Of a stretch of DNA of 64,000 bases, positions 48,336 to 59,460 are shown piece after piece. The position numbers were made by a program, and so were the translations under genes. The stretch's first letter is position 1, and each line of letters begins with the position of its first letter. Source of the DNA: Toxotes chatareus (lineage: Eukaryota; Chordata; Actinopteri; Toxotidae). The notes below the pieces were generated by a model that ran no database searches, had not been told where the DNA came from, and saw nothing but the letters and a program-made list of their open reading frames with translations. The DNA is taken from positions 496,001 through 560,000 of the forward strand of contig JAFBJY010000433.1 of the NCBI GenBank assembly GCA_016801885.1. The letters run 5' to 3'.

Positions 48336-49590
48336 ATGAGTCGGTGCTCTGTCTCCAGGGATGTTTTAACTGCACAGACTGGGATGTTTTCACACAGTCC
48401 TGTGGGGATTTGGACTCATTGGTGGATACAACAAACCATGATTTACCAAATCAGTCAAAGCAGGATTACAAATCAAAACTGGAAAACAAGATGGCAGCAA
48501 ACAAACTTGGTTCAGCCTGGGCAAGCATGAAAACTACTGCAGGCCTTCAGAGCACAGAGCTCAGTACTCGTGTCTTTTTAGATGGTTGGAACTCGGACAC
48601 AGAGCTGGATAATGCTCTGAATTGTTTTTATTGTCATTTTGATTCCTTTGGTTTTAGCACAGAAACTCAGGAACTGAAACATAAACTTAAAGACACTATG
48701 CACTTTAACATTGAGCTGTGTGATTCTGTGCAGTAAAAGTGAACAAAAGTCACGGCCCCGATAATATATGTGGATGTTTAGTGAAGTCCTGTGCACATGA
48801 ACTGAGTCCTGTGTTTCAATATATTTTTAATACGTCTTTACAGACACAACATGTCCCTAAGCTCTGGAAAGATCCTGTGGTTGCTGTCCCAAAACACTGA
48901 ATGATGTTAGAGCAGTCACCCTGACTTCAGTTTGAATGAAAACCATTGAGAAACTGGTCAGATGTGAGGTCCTGAAGCAAAGTGAACATGCACTGGATCC
49001 TCTGCAGTTTGCATACAGGCCTCACAGAGGAGTGGAGGATGCTACAGTGACTCTGCTCAACATGCTTTTTAAACATCTGGATTTTAATGGGACACACACC
49101 AGGCTTTTATTTGTGGACTTGTCTTCTGCTTTTAATACAATCCAACCTCACATTTGAATTGAAAGGCTCCTACAACAGTTTGATTTAAATAATAATGTGG
49201 TGGGTTGGATTCTGGATGTTTTAACCAACAGGACACAGAGAGTGAGGGTCAACAGTACATTGTCTGACCAAAGGTGTTCTTCCACTGTTTCTCCTCAAGG
49301 GTGTGTGTTGTCACCACTATTGTTCATTTTATACACAAACATGTGTGAGAGCAGACATGACAGCAGAAGCATCATAAAGTGCTGATGACTCAGTTATTGT
49401 TAGTCTCCTCCAGGACGGTGAGAGCAGCCATGGACCAGTCATTGATGATTTAGTTCAGTGGTGTGAGGAATCCTACCTGCAGCTAAATGCTACAACAACC
49501 AAAGATATGCTCATTGATTTTAGGAGGAAACCCCACAGGCACCAAGTCACTGTAATTAAAGCTCAGACAAGCTGCAGTGATACATTGCAC
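48336..49590 (+). mobile_element. LINE reverse-transcriptase fragment
   Basis: Plus-strand blocks in three frames: YKSKLENKMAANKLGSAWAS (48467 on); MKTIEKLVRCEVLKQSEHAL then LDPLQFAYRPHRGVEDA (48936 on); LLFVDLSSAFNTIQPH (RT motif with catalytic Asp, 49107 on); SPQGCVLSPLLFILYTN (49293 on); ADDSVIVSLL (remains of YADD, ~49381). CR1/L2/Rex-superfamily reverse transcriptase, inserted in the first intron of the NLR gene in the sense orientation. Stops and frameshifts make it dead. Endonuclease and 3' tail are not recognised. Confidence 0.7.
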
Positions 49591-49985
49591 ATACTGACTT
49601 ATTTATGGATTTATTTGATATTTATTTATTATGTGGGTTTTAGATATTTTTATTGGGTTTTGAACTTCTTTCTTTTTTCAACCTGTATTAAGCTAAAGAT
49701 TTTTATTATTTTACCTTTTACTTATTCTTTAGTGATCCTTTATTGACTCTCTTTGATCCTGATTGGTGGAGCCTTGAGCACTTTTACTTTTATCATCATG
49801 TTTATAGTCAGCTGTGTTGGTTTTGTGTTACATTTCTTTGTGTTCTGTGTATAGGTGTCAAAAGGACGTCATCATCTGATCATGTGACTGCAAAACAAAT
49901 CTACCTACAGATACAAATAAAGTAACATGAACCTGAGGATGATTTCAGTTGATGTGCAGATGAATGATTTGTGTTTTCTCTCCAG

Positions 49986-50123
49986 ATGAAGGTAGAAAGT
50001 GTGTGTGAACTGATGTGGATGTGAATTCAGCATCATGAATCAGTGTGAGGACAGAGAGGAGGGAGCCCCTCCCCCTAAAAGCAGTCTGTGTGGGGACCAT
50101 GAGATCCAGACCAAAGCTCAGAG
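49986..50123 (+). CDS. NLRC3-like NLR, exon with start codon
   Basis: Acceptor CTCTCCAG before 49986. The likely start is ATG at 50035, reading MNQCEDREEGAPPPKSSLCG, which I recognise as the usual N-terminus of fish NLRC3-like proteins. An upstream ATG at 49986 opens only 12 codons. Donor GTGAGA after 50123, leaving phase 2. Downstream exons at 50236, 50491, 51149, 51390 and 51780 all agree in phase. Confidence 0.75.
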
Positions 50124-50235
50124 GTGAGATGAGGATCTCTAACTGTCCATGACTCTTCTCCATGTCAGAGCTCAGCACTCACATCACTGCACCATCATTA
50201 TTCACACTCAAAGCTCTGTGTGTGTTGTGTTGAAG

Positions 50236-50376
50236 GCCAGAGCAGCAGCACACACCAGACTCTGCTGGACCTGGACCTGAACGTGGACCTGAGCCCAGCT
50301 GTGTGTCCATGAAGAGTGACAGGTCAATGGGTTGCTTCATTAATTTCAAAGGACAGCCTCCCTCGGCTGCAAAGAA
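50236..50376 (+). CDS. NLR N-terminal repeat exon 1
   Basis: 141 bases, phase 2-2. Encodes PEQQHTPDSAGPGPE..., then PEPSCVSMKSDRSMGC and FKGQPPSAAKK. This ~30-residue PSCVSMKSDRS repeat is characteristic of the N-terminal exons of fish-specific NLRs and is likely disordered. It is directly repeated by the exon at 50491. Confidence 0.75.
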
Positions 50377-50490
50377 GTGAGCTGCAACTGACTACATGTT
50401 TTCTTCTTTACTATGAGAACACTGTATGAATAATAGGCATGTTGTCTCTGTCTCCATGTCCCTGATGGTCTTAATCTCTGTGTCCACCAG

Positions 50491-50607
50491 GATCCATCAG
50501 AGACCAGACTTCCCTGTACCTGAGCCCAGTTGTGTGTCCATGAAGAGTGACAGGTCAAAGGATCACCACATTGATTTCAAAGGACAGCCTCCCTCTGCTG
50601 CAAAGAA
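50491..50607 (+). CDS. NLR N-terminal repeat exon 2
   Basis: 117 bases, phase 2-2, acceptor CACCAG and donor GTGAGC. Encodes IHQRPDFPVPEPSCVSMKSD followed by RSKDHHIDFKGQPPSAAKK; 19 residues around PEPSCVSMKSDRS and FKGQPPSAAKK repeat the previous exon. A further acceptor at 50699 starts a copy that hits a stop at once and is taken as a dead exon. Confidence 0.75.
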
Positions 50608-51148
50608 GTGAGCTGCAGCTGAGTTTAAAATGTATCAGACAGCTGTCCTGTATAACTGGTCTTCTATGAAAGATGAAGTGATTGTGTTTTGTCTCCAGGC
50701 TTCATGAATGACACAGTATATGAACATGATCAGGCTGAAACACAGGCTTTAGTGGCAAAGTTGATGTTTCTCTTTTCAAGCAAAGCACTTCTTATGTTCT
50801 TATATGTGTCATTCAGATCAGAACTAAAACTCCCTGTAACTCAGCACCTATCCAGTTCCAGTGTTTGTGTTAGTGTCCTGTAGCAGAGGTGAGACTTCTG
50901 TCAAACCCAGTGTGAGTCCTTAAAACTCATCATTTAAAAGGTGGACTTGTTGTGATGACTCTAGGTCATGAGGTACAGAACTGATTGCTTGTTTCCTCTC
51001 ATTGAGAATGTCACAGCACAGTAGTGTTTGCTTTAATCAGGACAGTCACCACAGAACATAAAAGCAGCTGTTGTTTGTGTACAAAGCATAAAACACTCAC
51101 AGATGCTGCAAACATAATGTGAGCTAATTCTTCATGATTCCTCCACAG

Positions 51149-51227
51149 AGTGGACCAGGAGAGCTCAGAGGTTCCCAGTGCTCAGTCTGCCCAGCAGCAT
51201 CAAACACACCTGGACTCCATATTTATG
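51149..51227 (+). CDS. NLR linker exon
   Basis: 79 bases, acceptor CCACAG, enters in phase 2 and leaves in phase 0. Encodes VDQESSEVPSAQSAQQHQTH and LDSIFM. The same short exon precedes the helical exon in other fish NLRs. Confidence 0.7.
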
Positions 51228-51389
51228 GTCTGTACATGGACAACAACTACTTTGACATCTGTTGTGTTGACAATAATCTCCATGCTGCACTTTTTAGAGC
51301 AGTGGATTGTCAGCGTGTCCAACATGGATCTGATGTTTGGCTCCATGGTTTTACTTTGATTGTGTCATTCATATAGTTTTCTGTTCCAG

Positions 51390-51618
51390 CTGCTGGAGGA
51401 GAACATTGTCACTTTTGTGAAGAAGGAGCTGAAGAAGATCCAGAAGGTTGTGAGTCCAGATTACCCAGAATGCTCAGAGAGTCAGAGGGAAGATGAGGAG
51501 GTGTTGGTTGGTGAGGATGAAGAGCAGAGGAGGAGCAGCAGAGAGGCTTTTGTGAAGATCACAGTGAACTTCCTGAGGAGAATGAAGCAGGAGGAGCTGG
51601 CTGACTGTCTGCACAGCA
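51390..51618 (+). CDS. NLR helical (death-fold-like) exon
   Basis: 229 bases, acceptor TTCCAG, phase 0 to phase 1. Encodes LLEENIVTFVKKELKKIQKV, an acidic stretch (QREDEEVLVGEDEEQRR) and FVKITVNFLRRMKQEELAD. This amphipathic helical segment precedes FISNA in fish NLRC3-like proteins. Confidence 0.75.
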
Positions 51619-51779
51619 GTAAGAGGATTTCTCTAAAAGATTCAACATGATGGACAAATGGGAAATTTACTAACATCTCAAGACATGGAGGAAATATGTT
51701 CATGTGTGTTCTTTAGGGGATTAACATGTCATGTTTTCTTTATGAATCAGTCATTGATGTTTTTTTATTTGTTCTTCAG

Positions 51780-53585
51780 GACATGTTGCTGCAGTTTGTC
51801 AACGTAAACTTAAATCTGCTCTGAAGAAGAAGTTCCAGTGTGTGTTTGAGGGGATCTCTAAAGCAGGAAACCCAACCCTTCTGAATCAGATCTACACAGA
51901 GCTCTACATCACAGAGGGAGGGACAGGAGAGGTCAATGATGAACATGAGGTCAGACAGATTGAAACAGCATCCAGGAAACCAGCCAGACCAGAAACAAGC
52001 ATCAGACAAGAAGACATCTTTAAAGCCTCACCTGGAAGAGACGGACCAATCAGAACAGTGATGACAAAGGGAGTGGCTGGCATTGGGAAAAAACAGTCTT
52101 AGCACAGAAGTTGACTCTGGACTGGGCTGAAGACAAAGCCAACCAGGACATACACTTCACATTTCCATTCACGTTCAGAGAGCTGAATGTGCTGAAAGAG
52201 AAAAAGTTCAGCTTGGTGGAACTTGTTCATCACTTCTTTACTGAAACCAAAGAAGCAGGACTCTGCAGGTTTGAAGAGGTCCAGGTTCTGTTCATCTTTG
52301 ACGGTCTGGATGAGTGTCAACTTCCTCTGGACTTCCACAACACTGAGATCCTGACTGATGTTACAGAGTCCACCTCAGTGGATGTGCTGCTGACAAACCT
52401 CTTTAGGGGGAAACTGCTTCCCTCTGCTCGCCTCTGGATAACCACACGGCCTGCAGCAGCCAATCAGATCCCTCCTCAGTGTGTTGACATGGTGACAGAG
52501 GTCAGAGGGTTCACTGACCCACAGAAGGAGGAGTACTTCAGGAAGAGGTTCAGAGAGGAGGAGCAGGTCAGAAGTATCATCTCCCACATCAAGACTTCAC
52601 GAAGCCTCCACATCATGTGCCACATCCCGGTCTTCTGCTGGATCACTGCTACAGTTCTGGAGGATGTGTTGGAAACCAGAGAGGAGGAGGGCTGCCCAAG
52701 ACCCTGACTGAGATGTACATCCACTTCCTGGTGGTTCAGTCCAAACTGAAGAATGTTAAGTATGATGGAGTTGCTGAGACAGATCCACACTGGAGTCCAG
52801 AGACCAGGAAGATGATTGAGTCTCTGGGAAAACTGGCTTTTGAGCAGCTGCAGAAAGGAAACCTGATCTTCTATGAATCAGACCTGACAGAGTGTGGCAT
52901 CCATATCAGAGCAGCCTCAGTGTACTCAGGAGTGTTCACACAGGTCTTTAAAGAGGAGAGAGGACTGTACCAGGACAAGGTGTTCTGCTTTGTCCATCTG
53001 AGTCTTCAGGAGTTTCTGGCTGCTCTTCATGTCCATCTGACCTTCATCAAGTCTGGAGTCAATCTGCTGTCAGAAGAACAATCAACCTCCCTGTGGTCTA
53101 AACTGTTCAGAGACAAACCCGATCCAACACAGCTCTACCAGAGGGCTGTGGACAAGGCCTTACAGAGTCCAAATGGACACCTGGACTTGTTCCTCCGCTT
53201 CCTCCTGGGTCTTTCACTGCAGACCAATCAGACTCTCTCCTACGGGTCTGCTGACACAGACAGGAAGTGGCTCACAGACCAATCAGCAAACAGTCCAGTA
53301 CATCAAGAAGAAGATTGAAGAGACTCCCTCTGCAGAGCAAAGCATCAACCTGTTCCACTGTCTGAATGAACTGAATGATCGTTCTCTAGTGGAGCAGATC
53401 CAACAGTCCCTGAGTTCAGGACGTCTCTCCACAGATGAACTGTCTCCTGCTCAATGGTCAGCTCTGGTCTTCATCTTACTGTCATCAGAAAAAGATCTGG
53501 ACGTGTTTGACCTGAAGAAATACTCTGCTTCAGAGGAGGCTCTTCCGAAGCTGCTGCCAGTTGTCAAAGCCTCTAACAAAGCTCT
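51780..53585 (+). pseudogene. NLR FISNA-NACHT exon, three frameshifts
   Basis: The single ~1.8-kb exon begins with FISNA (HVAAVCQRKLKSALKKKFQC, LLNQIYTELYITEGG). Walker A follows as GVAGIGK, but six A's stand where four would keep the frame (52089-52094), so the reading stops just after the lysine. The next frame continues with LDWAEDKANQDIHFTFPFTF, Walker B VLFIFDGLDEC and TTRPAAANQI. A second shift near 52690 passes to LPKTLTEMYIHFLVVQSKLK and FCFVHLSLQEFLAAL (winged-helix/HD2 part). A third near 53235 leads to QQTVQYIKKKIEETPS and SPAQWSALVFILL. Donor at 53586. The protein would be an ATP-binding oligomerising immune receptor. As written it is null, unless the shifts are base-calling errors. 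Confidence 0.85.
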
Positions 53586-54318
53586 GTAAGTGTATAGATA
53601 GTTGAATTTATTCATCATTATATAAAGACTCTGCTATTTTATTCAGCAGGAGGAAAATAAATTCCTCTCTGCTTTAATTCCTTATCATCATCTCTGAGCT
53701 CTGAGCTGCAGCACATTGAATCTGAATTAAAATAATGGATCCTACATTAAAGAGCCAAGTCTCAGCTTTAATTTGAGCAGGTTGACATCAGTATAGAAAG
53801 AACTGTGAGGGAGATTCAGCCCTTTTAGTGGTTGAACAGTAACTGGACAAATACACATGAAACAAACTCATTAGTTTAATATTTAATGTAAAATCCTTTG
53901 CAGTCATTGACTGTAGTATTCATTATTATATTTTAAAGTCAATGTGCTGAGATCCCAAATAACATATCATGTCTAACTGTCCAAATACTTACGGCCTTGA
54001 CTGTACATGTCTGTTTATTACTGATTGTGTCATATTTAACTGTCATGTCTCCAACTTGTTGAGTATAAAACAGAAAGGATTTGAATCAGAGTCAATGAAA
54101 GATGATCATCAATGTAGAAACTCCTCATTGGTTAGCAGGTGGATAAAGAGCTGATATTTCTGCTTCACTCAACAAATCTCTGTTTGATGTTTGGCCCAGT
54201 TTTCAAATGCAGGTCTGTTAGTTTGCTGTGAGTTGCAGAGCAAACTGAGAGTTTTGTTCCTTTGATTGTCCTTTCAACACAAATGTTATTGACTTTTTCT
54301 TCATTGTTTCCTCTTCAG
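53586..54318 (+). other. NLR intron
   Basis: A/T-rich, no other feature recognised. Confidence 0.5.
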
Positions 54319-54492
54319 ACTGAGCAGCTGTAACCTCTCAGAGAGAAGCTGTGAAGCTCTGTCCTCAGTTCTCAGCTCCCAGTCCTCTAGTCTGAGACAC
54401 CTGGACCTGAGTAACAGCAAGCTGCAGGATTCAGGGGTAAAGCTTCTGTCTGCTGGATTGAAGAGTCCACACTGTAGACTGGAGAGTCTGAG
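54319..54492 (+). CDS. NLR LRR exon 1
   Basis: 174 bases, phase 2-2, acceptor CTTCAG, donor GTCAGT. Encodes [40 protein letters not shown] and [12 protein letters not shown], two RNase-inhibitor-type leucine-rich units as in NLRC3/NLRP proteins. It differs clearly from the next four LRR exons, which form their own family. Confidence 0.85.
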
Positions 54493-54950
54493 GTCAGTTC
54501 ACTGTCTGTTACTGTTGTAGATCTTATATCTTTAATCCACAACTGAACCTGATTTATCTTCATCCAGAACTTGAATCCATTCATCTTGAATGAATGAGAT
54601 TTGAAACAGTTGTTGTTCCATATTGTGACTTTTCTCAGACTAAGAATTATTCCTTCAGTTTCACTTCATTTCAGTCAGTTGTCATGAATAACGTCTGTTG
54701 ACTTCAATGAAACCTTCAGAACTCACACACTTGTATTTGTCACAGTCAGCAGACTAATGTTTTCTAAATGAAGTGTAGAAAATGTCCAGTGTGAGTTGTT
54801 CAAAGTCCATTTTTATCACAACAATATACAGAAGATCTTCACAACTGATATTTGTGCCAATCAATTGAAAAACACTTGAAGTTCATTCAGTGATTCAGAC
54901 TTGATAAACGTGTTAAGGAGCAAAGACTTAAAGGACCACACTGTTGGTTT

Positions 54951-55003
<53 letters not shown>

Positions 55004-55417
55004 CTTTTTATTCATCCCTCAGGGGAAATTGTTGTTACAGTAGCAAGTAAAACAGTCACAAAAAGAAAGGAAAGGACAAGTTGACAGCTAACTGGCAGCA
55101 CTTAGCAACTCTACAAAATACAGTGTAACAAGGTATAAAGACATAAAGAGTGAATGTGTATATATATCATATATGTGTATATATGTCATATATATATATA
55201 TATATGACAAGAAAAATAACAATAATATTAATAATAAGATTAAAAAAAATAACAGGGAGGAGAATAATATGTACAATAATATATACAATGTAAAAATATA
55301 ACCTGTCAGGTGTGCAGTGTGTACATTTATAATAGAAAAATAGAGCCATGGTTCTCTAATGGTGGTATGTACAGTTGTGCTGCAGTGTATAGTTATGTAC
55401 ACATAATATACATATAC
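54493..55417 (+). other. NLR intron with (GATA)n and LINE-tail-like repeat
   Basis: A GATA/ATAG run at 54951-55002 is followed by ACTTTTTATTCATCCCTCAG, GGGAAATTG, the tail of a common fish retroelement. 55150-55300 is AT-dinucleotide-rich. Confidence 0.6.
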
Positions 55418-56560
55418 TAGGGGTGTGCGATATGACGATATTAGATCGTGAAGGATTAGAAAGTGTGGACGATCTGCCAGAGGAGAGAGATCGTATTATC
55501 GCCTATAGGACACATTCTATTAATTGCAGCTCTATGCTTGCGCACAGACGCATTGAGAAGGTTTTTTTTTTCCTTGGGCAACTAACAGCCAGCTTGGCGT
55601 GAACATGACCAACCAATCATGGCGGCAATCACGAGCAGTGCTGATTTTTTTTTTTTTTTTTTTACTAGCCTCGCTGTTTTAGTCAAGGTGTAGTGGGTAG
55701 CCATGGCTGACAACGAAAGTGAAAGCTTGGAGTTGGTCCCCAAAAAGAACTCCAGTTCAGTCGTATGGACAGTGTTGGGGAGTAACGGAGTTCATGTAAC
55801 GGTGTTTCTGTTTTGGCCAACACATTCCTGTCCCGGCTCTGTTTTGCCGGGCTGCGGCTCAAGCTCTCGCTCCTGCTGCTCCTCGTCCGACTCCATTCTG
55901 ACCGACTGATCAGGCGAATAGCTCGTTTATTTCCGTTTGTTTTCGTGGAGCTGGGGCTTCTGGGAAACGCATCGGGTTGCCTTTGTTCATTTTAGAGAAT
56001 AAATATAAACTCCTGAAACAGAGAAGTATCGTCACGTAATCCATTGATTTCAACAATGTAACTGTATTCTGAATACTATCTATTTAAACTGTAACTGTAA
56101 TGGAATACAGTTACTCTGAATTTGTATTCTGAATACGTAACGTCGTTACATGTATTCCGTTACTCCCCAACACTGCGTATGGAACTGGTTTGTGTTTTCT
56201 CCAAACGACAAAGCGCAAACACAACGAACCTCTTTAACCACCTGAAGAGGCAGCATCCGAAACAATTAGCTGAGAGCCGAGCAGCGAGGCCAACCACACA
56301 TCAGCCAGTGGTAACGGCTAAAGACATTACACAGAAACAACCAACTATAACACAAGCCTTTGATAAAAGCACGCTGTGTGAGAGAAGTAGCAAACGGTGG
56401 AAAGAGGTGACTCTTTTATCTTTAGGGATAAGTTTTTACATAAAGAATAGTTTGGTTCTAAATTAACTTCACTGTAAAAATGAACTGTGATAAAATCGTG
56501 ATTGTGATTTTACCATTAAAAAATCGTGATGTGATATTTTTGCCATATCACCCACCCCTA
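55418..56560 (+). mobile_element. hAT element (ZBED-like) with nested MITE
   Basis: Inverted ends TAGGGGTGTGCGATATGAC (left) and GCCATATCACCCACCCCTA (right). A frame from ATG 55703 (MADNESESLELVPKKNSSSV) is interrupted at 55770 by a 406-bp MITE. After it, NTTNLFNHLKRQHPKQLAES gives the second half of a BED finger, followed by ITQKQPTITQAFDKS, typical of ZBED-type hAT transposases. The catalytic domain is missing. It lies in an NLR intron. Confidence 0.75.
55770..56175. mobile_element. nested MITE with 8-bp target duplication
   Basis: Inverted ends CAGTGTTGGGGAGTAACGGA and its complement, flanked by perfect CGTATGGA on both sides (55762-55769 and 56176-56183). The 8-bp target duplication places it with hAT-type non-autonomous elements. 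It splits the BED coding region of the host hAT element, so it is the younger of the two. Confidence 0.9.
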
Positions 56561-56762
56561 ACTGAAGTTAATGAGAGCTGTGTTTGACTTTTAGTATCTG
56601 ACTGTTTTTAAGCTGCATCCTGTTGGTTCAGGTGTTTGGAGTTTCCATTTTCCAAACTTGTACATTCTCAACCTTCTTCAGCTCTGAACAGATGATGAAA
56701 CACTCAACGCTTTCAAGCAGGAACTTTGTCTCCTAAACTCACATCTTTTATTCTTTATTCAG

Positions 56763-56939
56763 TTTGAGTCGCTGCAGTTTGTCAGAGATCAGCTGTGCTT
56801 CTCTGGCCTCAGCTCTGAAGTCCAACCCCTCCCATCTGAGAGACCTGGACCTGAGTGGAAACTGGAACCTGCAGGATTCAGTAGTGAATCATCTGTGTGG
56901 TTTTCTGCAGAGTCCAGACTGTGGACTGGAGACTCTGAG
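56763..56939 (+). CDS. NLR LRR exon 2
   Basis: 177 bases, phase 2-2. Encodes [35 protein letters not shown] and [15 protein letters not shown]. One extra codon (GNWN instead of GNN) compared with exons 3-5, and VVNHL for VKDL. Donor GTCAGA. Confidence 0.8.
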
Positions 56940-57271
56940 GTCAGACTCCATTGTTTACTTGTGTGCTGAGATGAATGTGATGTGAAAGTTGTGCTGACAG
57001 TAAAGTGCAGACATCACACTGATATTATACTGATCCACACTGAGGATCTTCATGGTAAAGTCTGTTTTCTTCTTCTGTGGTTTAGTCCACTGACTGTGGC
57101 AGAGCAATGTTGAGCTACAGATTTCAAAGCTTCATTTAACAAGAAAAAAGCTTCACTCTTTAAATCACATCCAAGTTTTTTCCACACTCACATCAACAAA
57201 TATATATTCAGTATTTTCTTCTTCCAACACGACTAGAAAGTGATGAGACTAAAGTCAAAGTGACTCAGATA

Positions 57272-58820
57272 CAGCTCTGGAAAAAACTGAGAGACCACTG
57301 CAAATTCTTCTGAAATCAATATCTCTACAGGTATGACAGCCATTCCATTCCTGTGTATGTTGAATTCCAACACAAGCACACCTCAGTCTACTTAATGAGG
57401 TACTGATTAGGTGATCACCTGAACCAAATCCTATTTAATGAGGAAAAGTATAAAACCACTGCTGTGGTCATCACTATGCTCTTGCAATAGGACTGGATGG
57501 ATGGCACAAACAGTGCTGGTAGTACCTCAAAAGTAATAGCAATCAATAAAATAACTATTGACCATGGCAAAACAGTTGAAAAGAAAAGTTTTGTTTGAGG
57601 AAAAGAGAGAGAAAAAAGAGGAAAATTCTGGCTTTACTGGCAGAGGGATACAGTGAGCGTCAGGTTGCTTCCATCCTTTAAATTTCTAAGTTGACTGTTC
57701 ATAAGGACAAGGTCAAGCAGCAGACACTGGGGACAACAAAGCTACAGGCTGGCAGAGGGCGAAACGACTCTCCACTGACCAGGATGACCGTCAACTCATT
57801 CCAATGTCACTCAGCAACCGTAGGATGACATCAAGTAACCTACAAAAAGAATGGTAAATGGCAGCTGGGGTGAAGTGCACGGTGAGAACGGCTCGAAACA
57901 AGCTTCTAGGGGCACGGCTCAAGTCGTGTAAAGCTAGAAATAAGCCCTTCATCAATGAGAAGCAAAGAAGAGCCAGGCTGAGGTTTGCAAAAGACCATAA
58001 GGATTGGACCATAGAGGAGTAATAGTTAGACGGAGACCTGGAGAAGCCTACAAGCCACAGTGTCTCGCACTCACTGTGAAATTTGGTGGAGGATGGGTGA
58101 TGTGCTTCAGCAAGGCTATAATCGGGCAGATTCGTCTTTGCGAAGGAGGACGCATGAATCAAGCTACGTACAAGGTTATCTTGGAAGAAAACTGGCTTCC
58201 TTCTGCTCTGACAATGTTCCCCAACTCTGAGGATTGTATTTTCCAGCTGGACAATGCTCCATGCCACACAGCTTGGTCAATCAAGGTGTGGATGAAGGGC
58301 CACCAAATCAAGAGCCTGTCATGGCCAGCCCAATCTCCAGACCTGAATCCAATTGCAAACCTCTGGAATGTGATCAAGAGGAGGATGGATGGTCACAAGC
58401 CATCAAATATACCTGAGCTGCTTGAATTTTGCATCAGCAACATGAAAGACTGGTGGAGAGCATGGCAAGATGCTTGAAAGATGTGATGGAAAATCGGGAT
58501 TATTCCACCAAATATTGATTTCTGAACTCTTCCTAACTTAAAACATTAGTATTGTGTTGTTTAAAAATGAATATGAACTTGTTTTCTTTGCATTATGTGA
58601 GGTTTGAGAACACTGCATCTTTTTTGTTATTTTGACCATTTGTCATTTTCTGCAAATAAATGCTCTAAATGATAATATTTTATTTGGAATTTGGGAGAAA
58701 TGTTGTCAGTAGTTTATAGAATAAAACAAAATGTTCTTTTTACTCAAACACATACCTATAAATAGTAACAACGGAGAAACTGATCATTTTGCAGTGGTCT
58801 CTTAATTTTTTCCAGAGCTG
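57272..58820 (+). mobile_element. Tc1/mariner-type element, copy 1
   Basis: Inverted ends CAGCTCTGGAAAAAACTGAG and TTAATTTTTTCCAGAGCTG, flanked by TA on both sides (57270-57271, 58821-58822). Transposase remains: MAKQLKRKVLFEEKRE start near 57564, QKEWQ-MAAGVK, FQLDNAPCHTAWS (second catalytic Asp) and SPDLNPIANLWNVIKRR. The catalytic Glu of the normal NPIENLW motif is Ala here. The part with the first catalytic Asp is deleted near 58020. Inactive. Confidence 0.9.
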
Positions 58821-59286
58821 TATTCAGAACAAACTCAGCATGTTTGTTAAATGTCGCCACCGTTACATGAAGTGAAAATCTTTTCCATTTTGTCTCAATC
58901 ATTTGTTGCCTTTCCTCCAAACTTCAGCCTGACATGTTTGTTCTCTGTCAAAACTTTAGGATCTTTAGTAGAATCTGAAACAAATGTCAACAACATGAGT
59001 TTGTATAGATGGAGCCACTGGTGGAGCTGGAAGAGTTTAAGAGCTGAAGTCACTATGTCTTTATTGAAGCAGCAGCATGTTGTCATTAATATTAATGAGA
59101 GCTGTGTTTGACTTTTAGTATCTGACTGTTTTTAAGCTGCATCCTGTTGGTTCAGGTGTTTGGAGTTTCCATTTTCCAAACTTGTACATTCTCAACCTTC
59201 TTCAGCTCTGAACAGATGATGAAACACTCAACGCTTTCAAGCAGGAACTTTGTCTCCTAAACTCACATCTTTTATTCTTTATTCAG

Positions 59287-59460
59287 TTTGAGTTACTGCA
59301 GTTTGTCAGAGATCAGCTGTGCTTCCCTGGTCTCAGCTCTGAAGTCCAACCCCTCCCATCTGAGACACCTGGACCTGAGTGGAAACAACCTGCAGGATTC
59401 AGGAGTGAAGGATCTGTGTGGTTTTCTGCAGAGTCCAGACTGTGGACTGGAGACTCTGAG
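59287..59460 (+). CDS. NLR LRR exon 3
   Basis: 174 bases, phase 2-2. [40 protein letters not shown] and [13 protein letters not shown]. Nearly identical to exons 4 and 5, so recently duplicated. Confidence 0.85.

Noticed and set aside
51482..51703. Minus-strand frames opposite the NLR exons
   Set aside because: Shadows of the conserved plus-strand coding exons.
55703..55909. Complete small gene starting MADNES
   Set aside because: It is the start of a hAT transposase frame read on into an inserted MITE.
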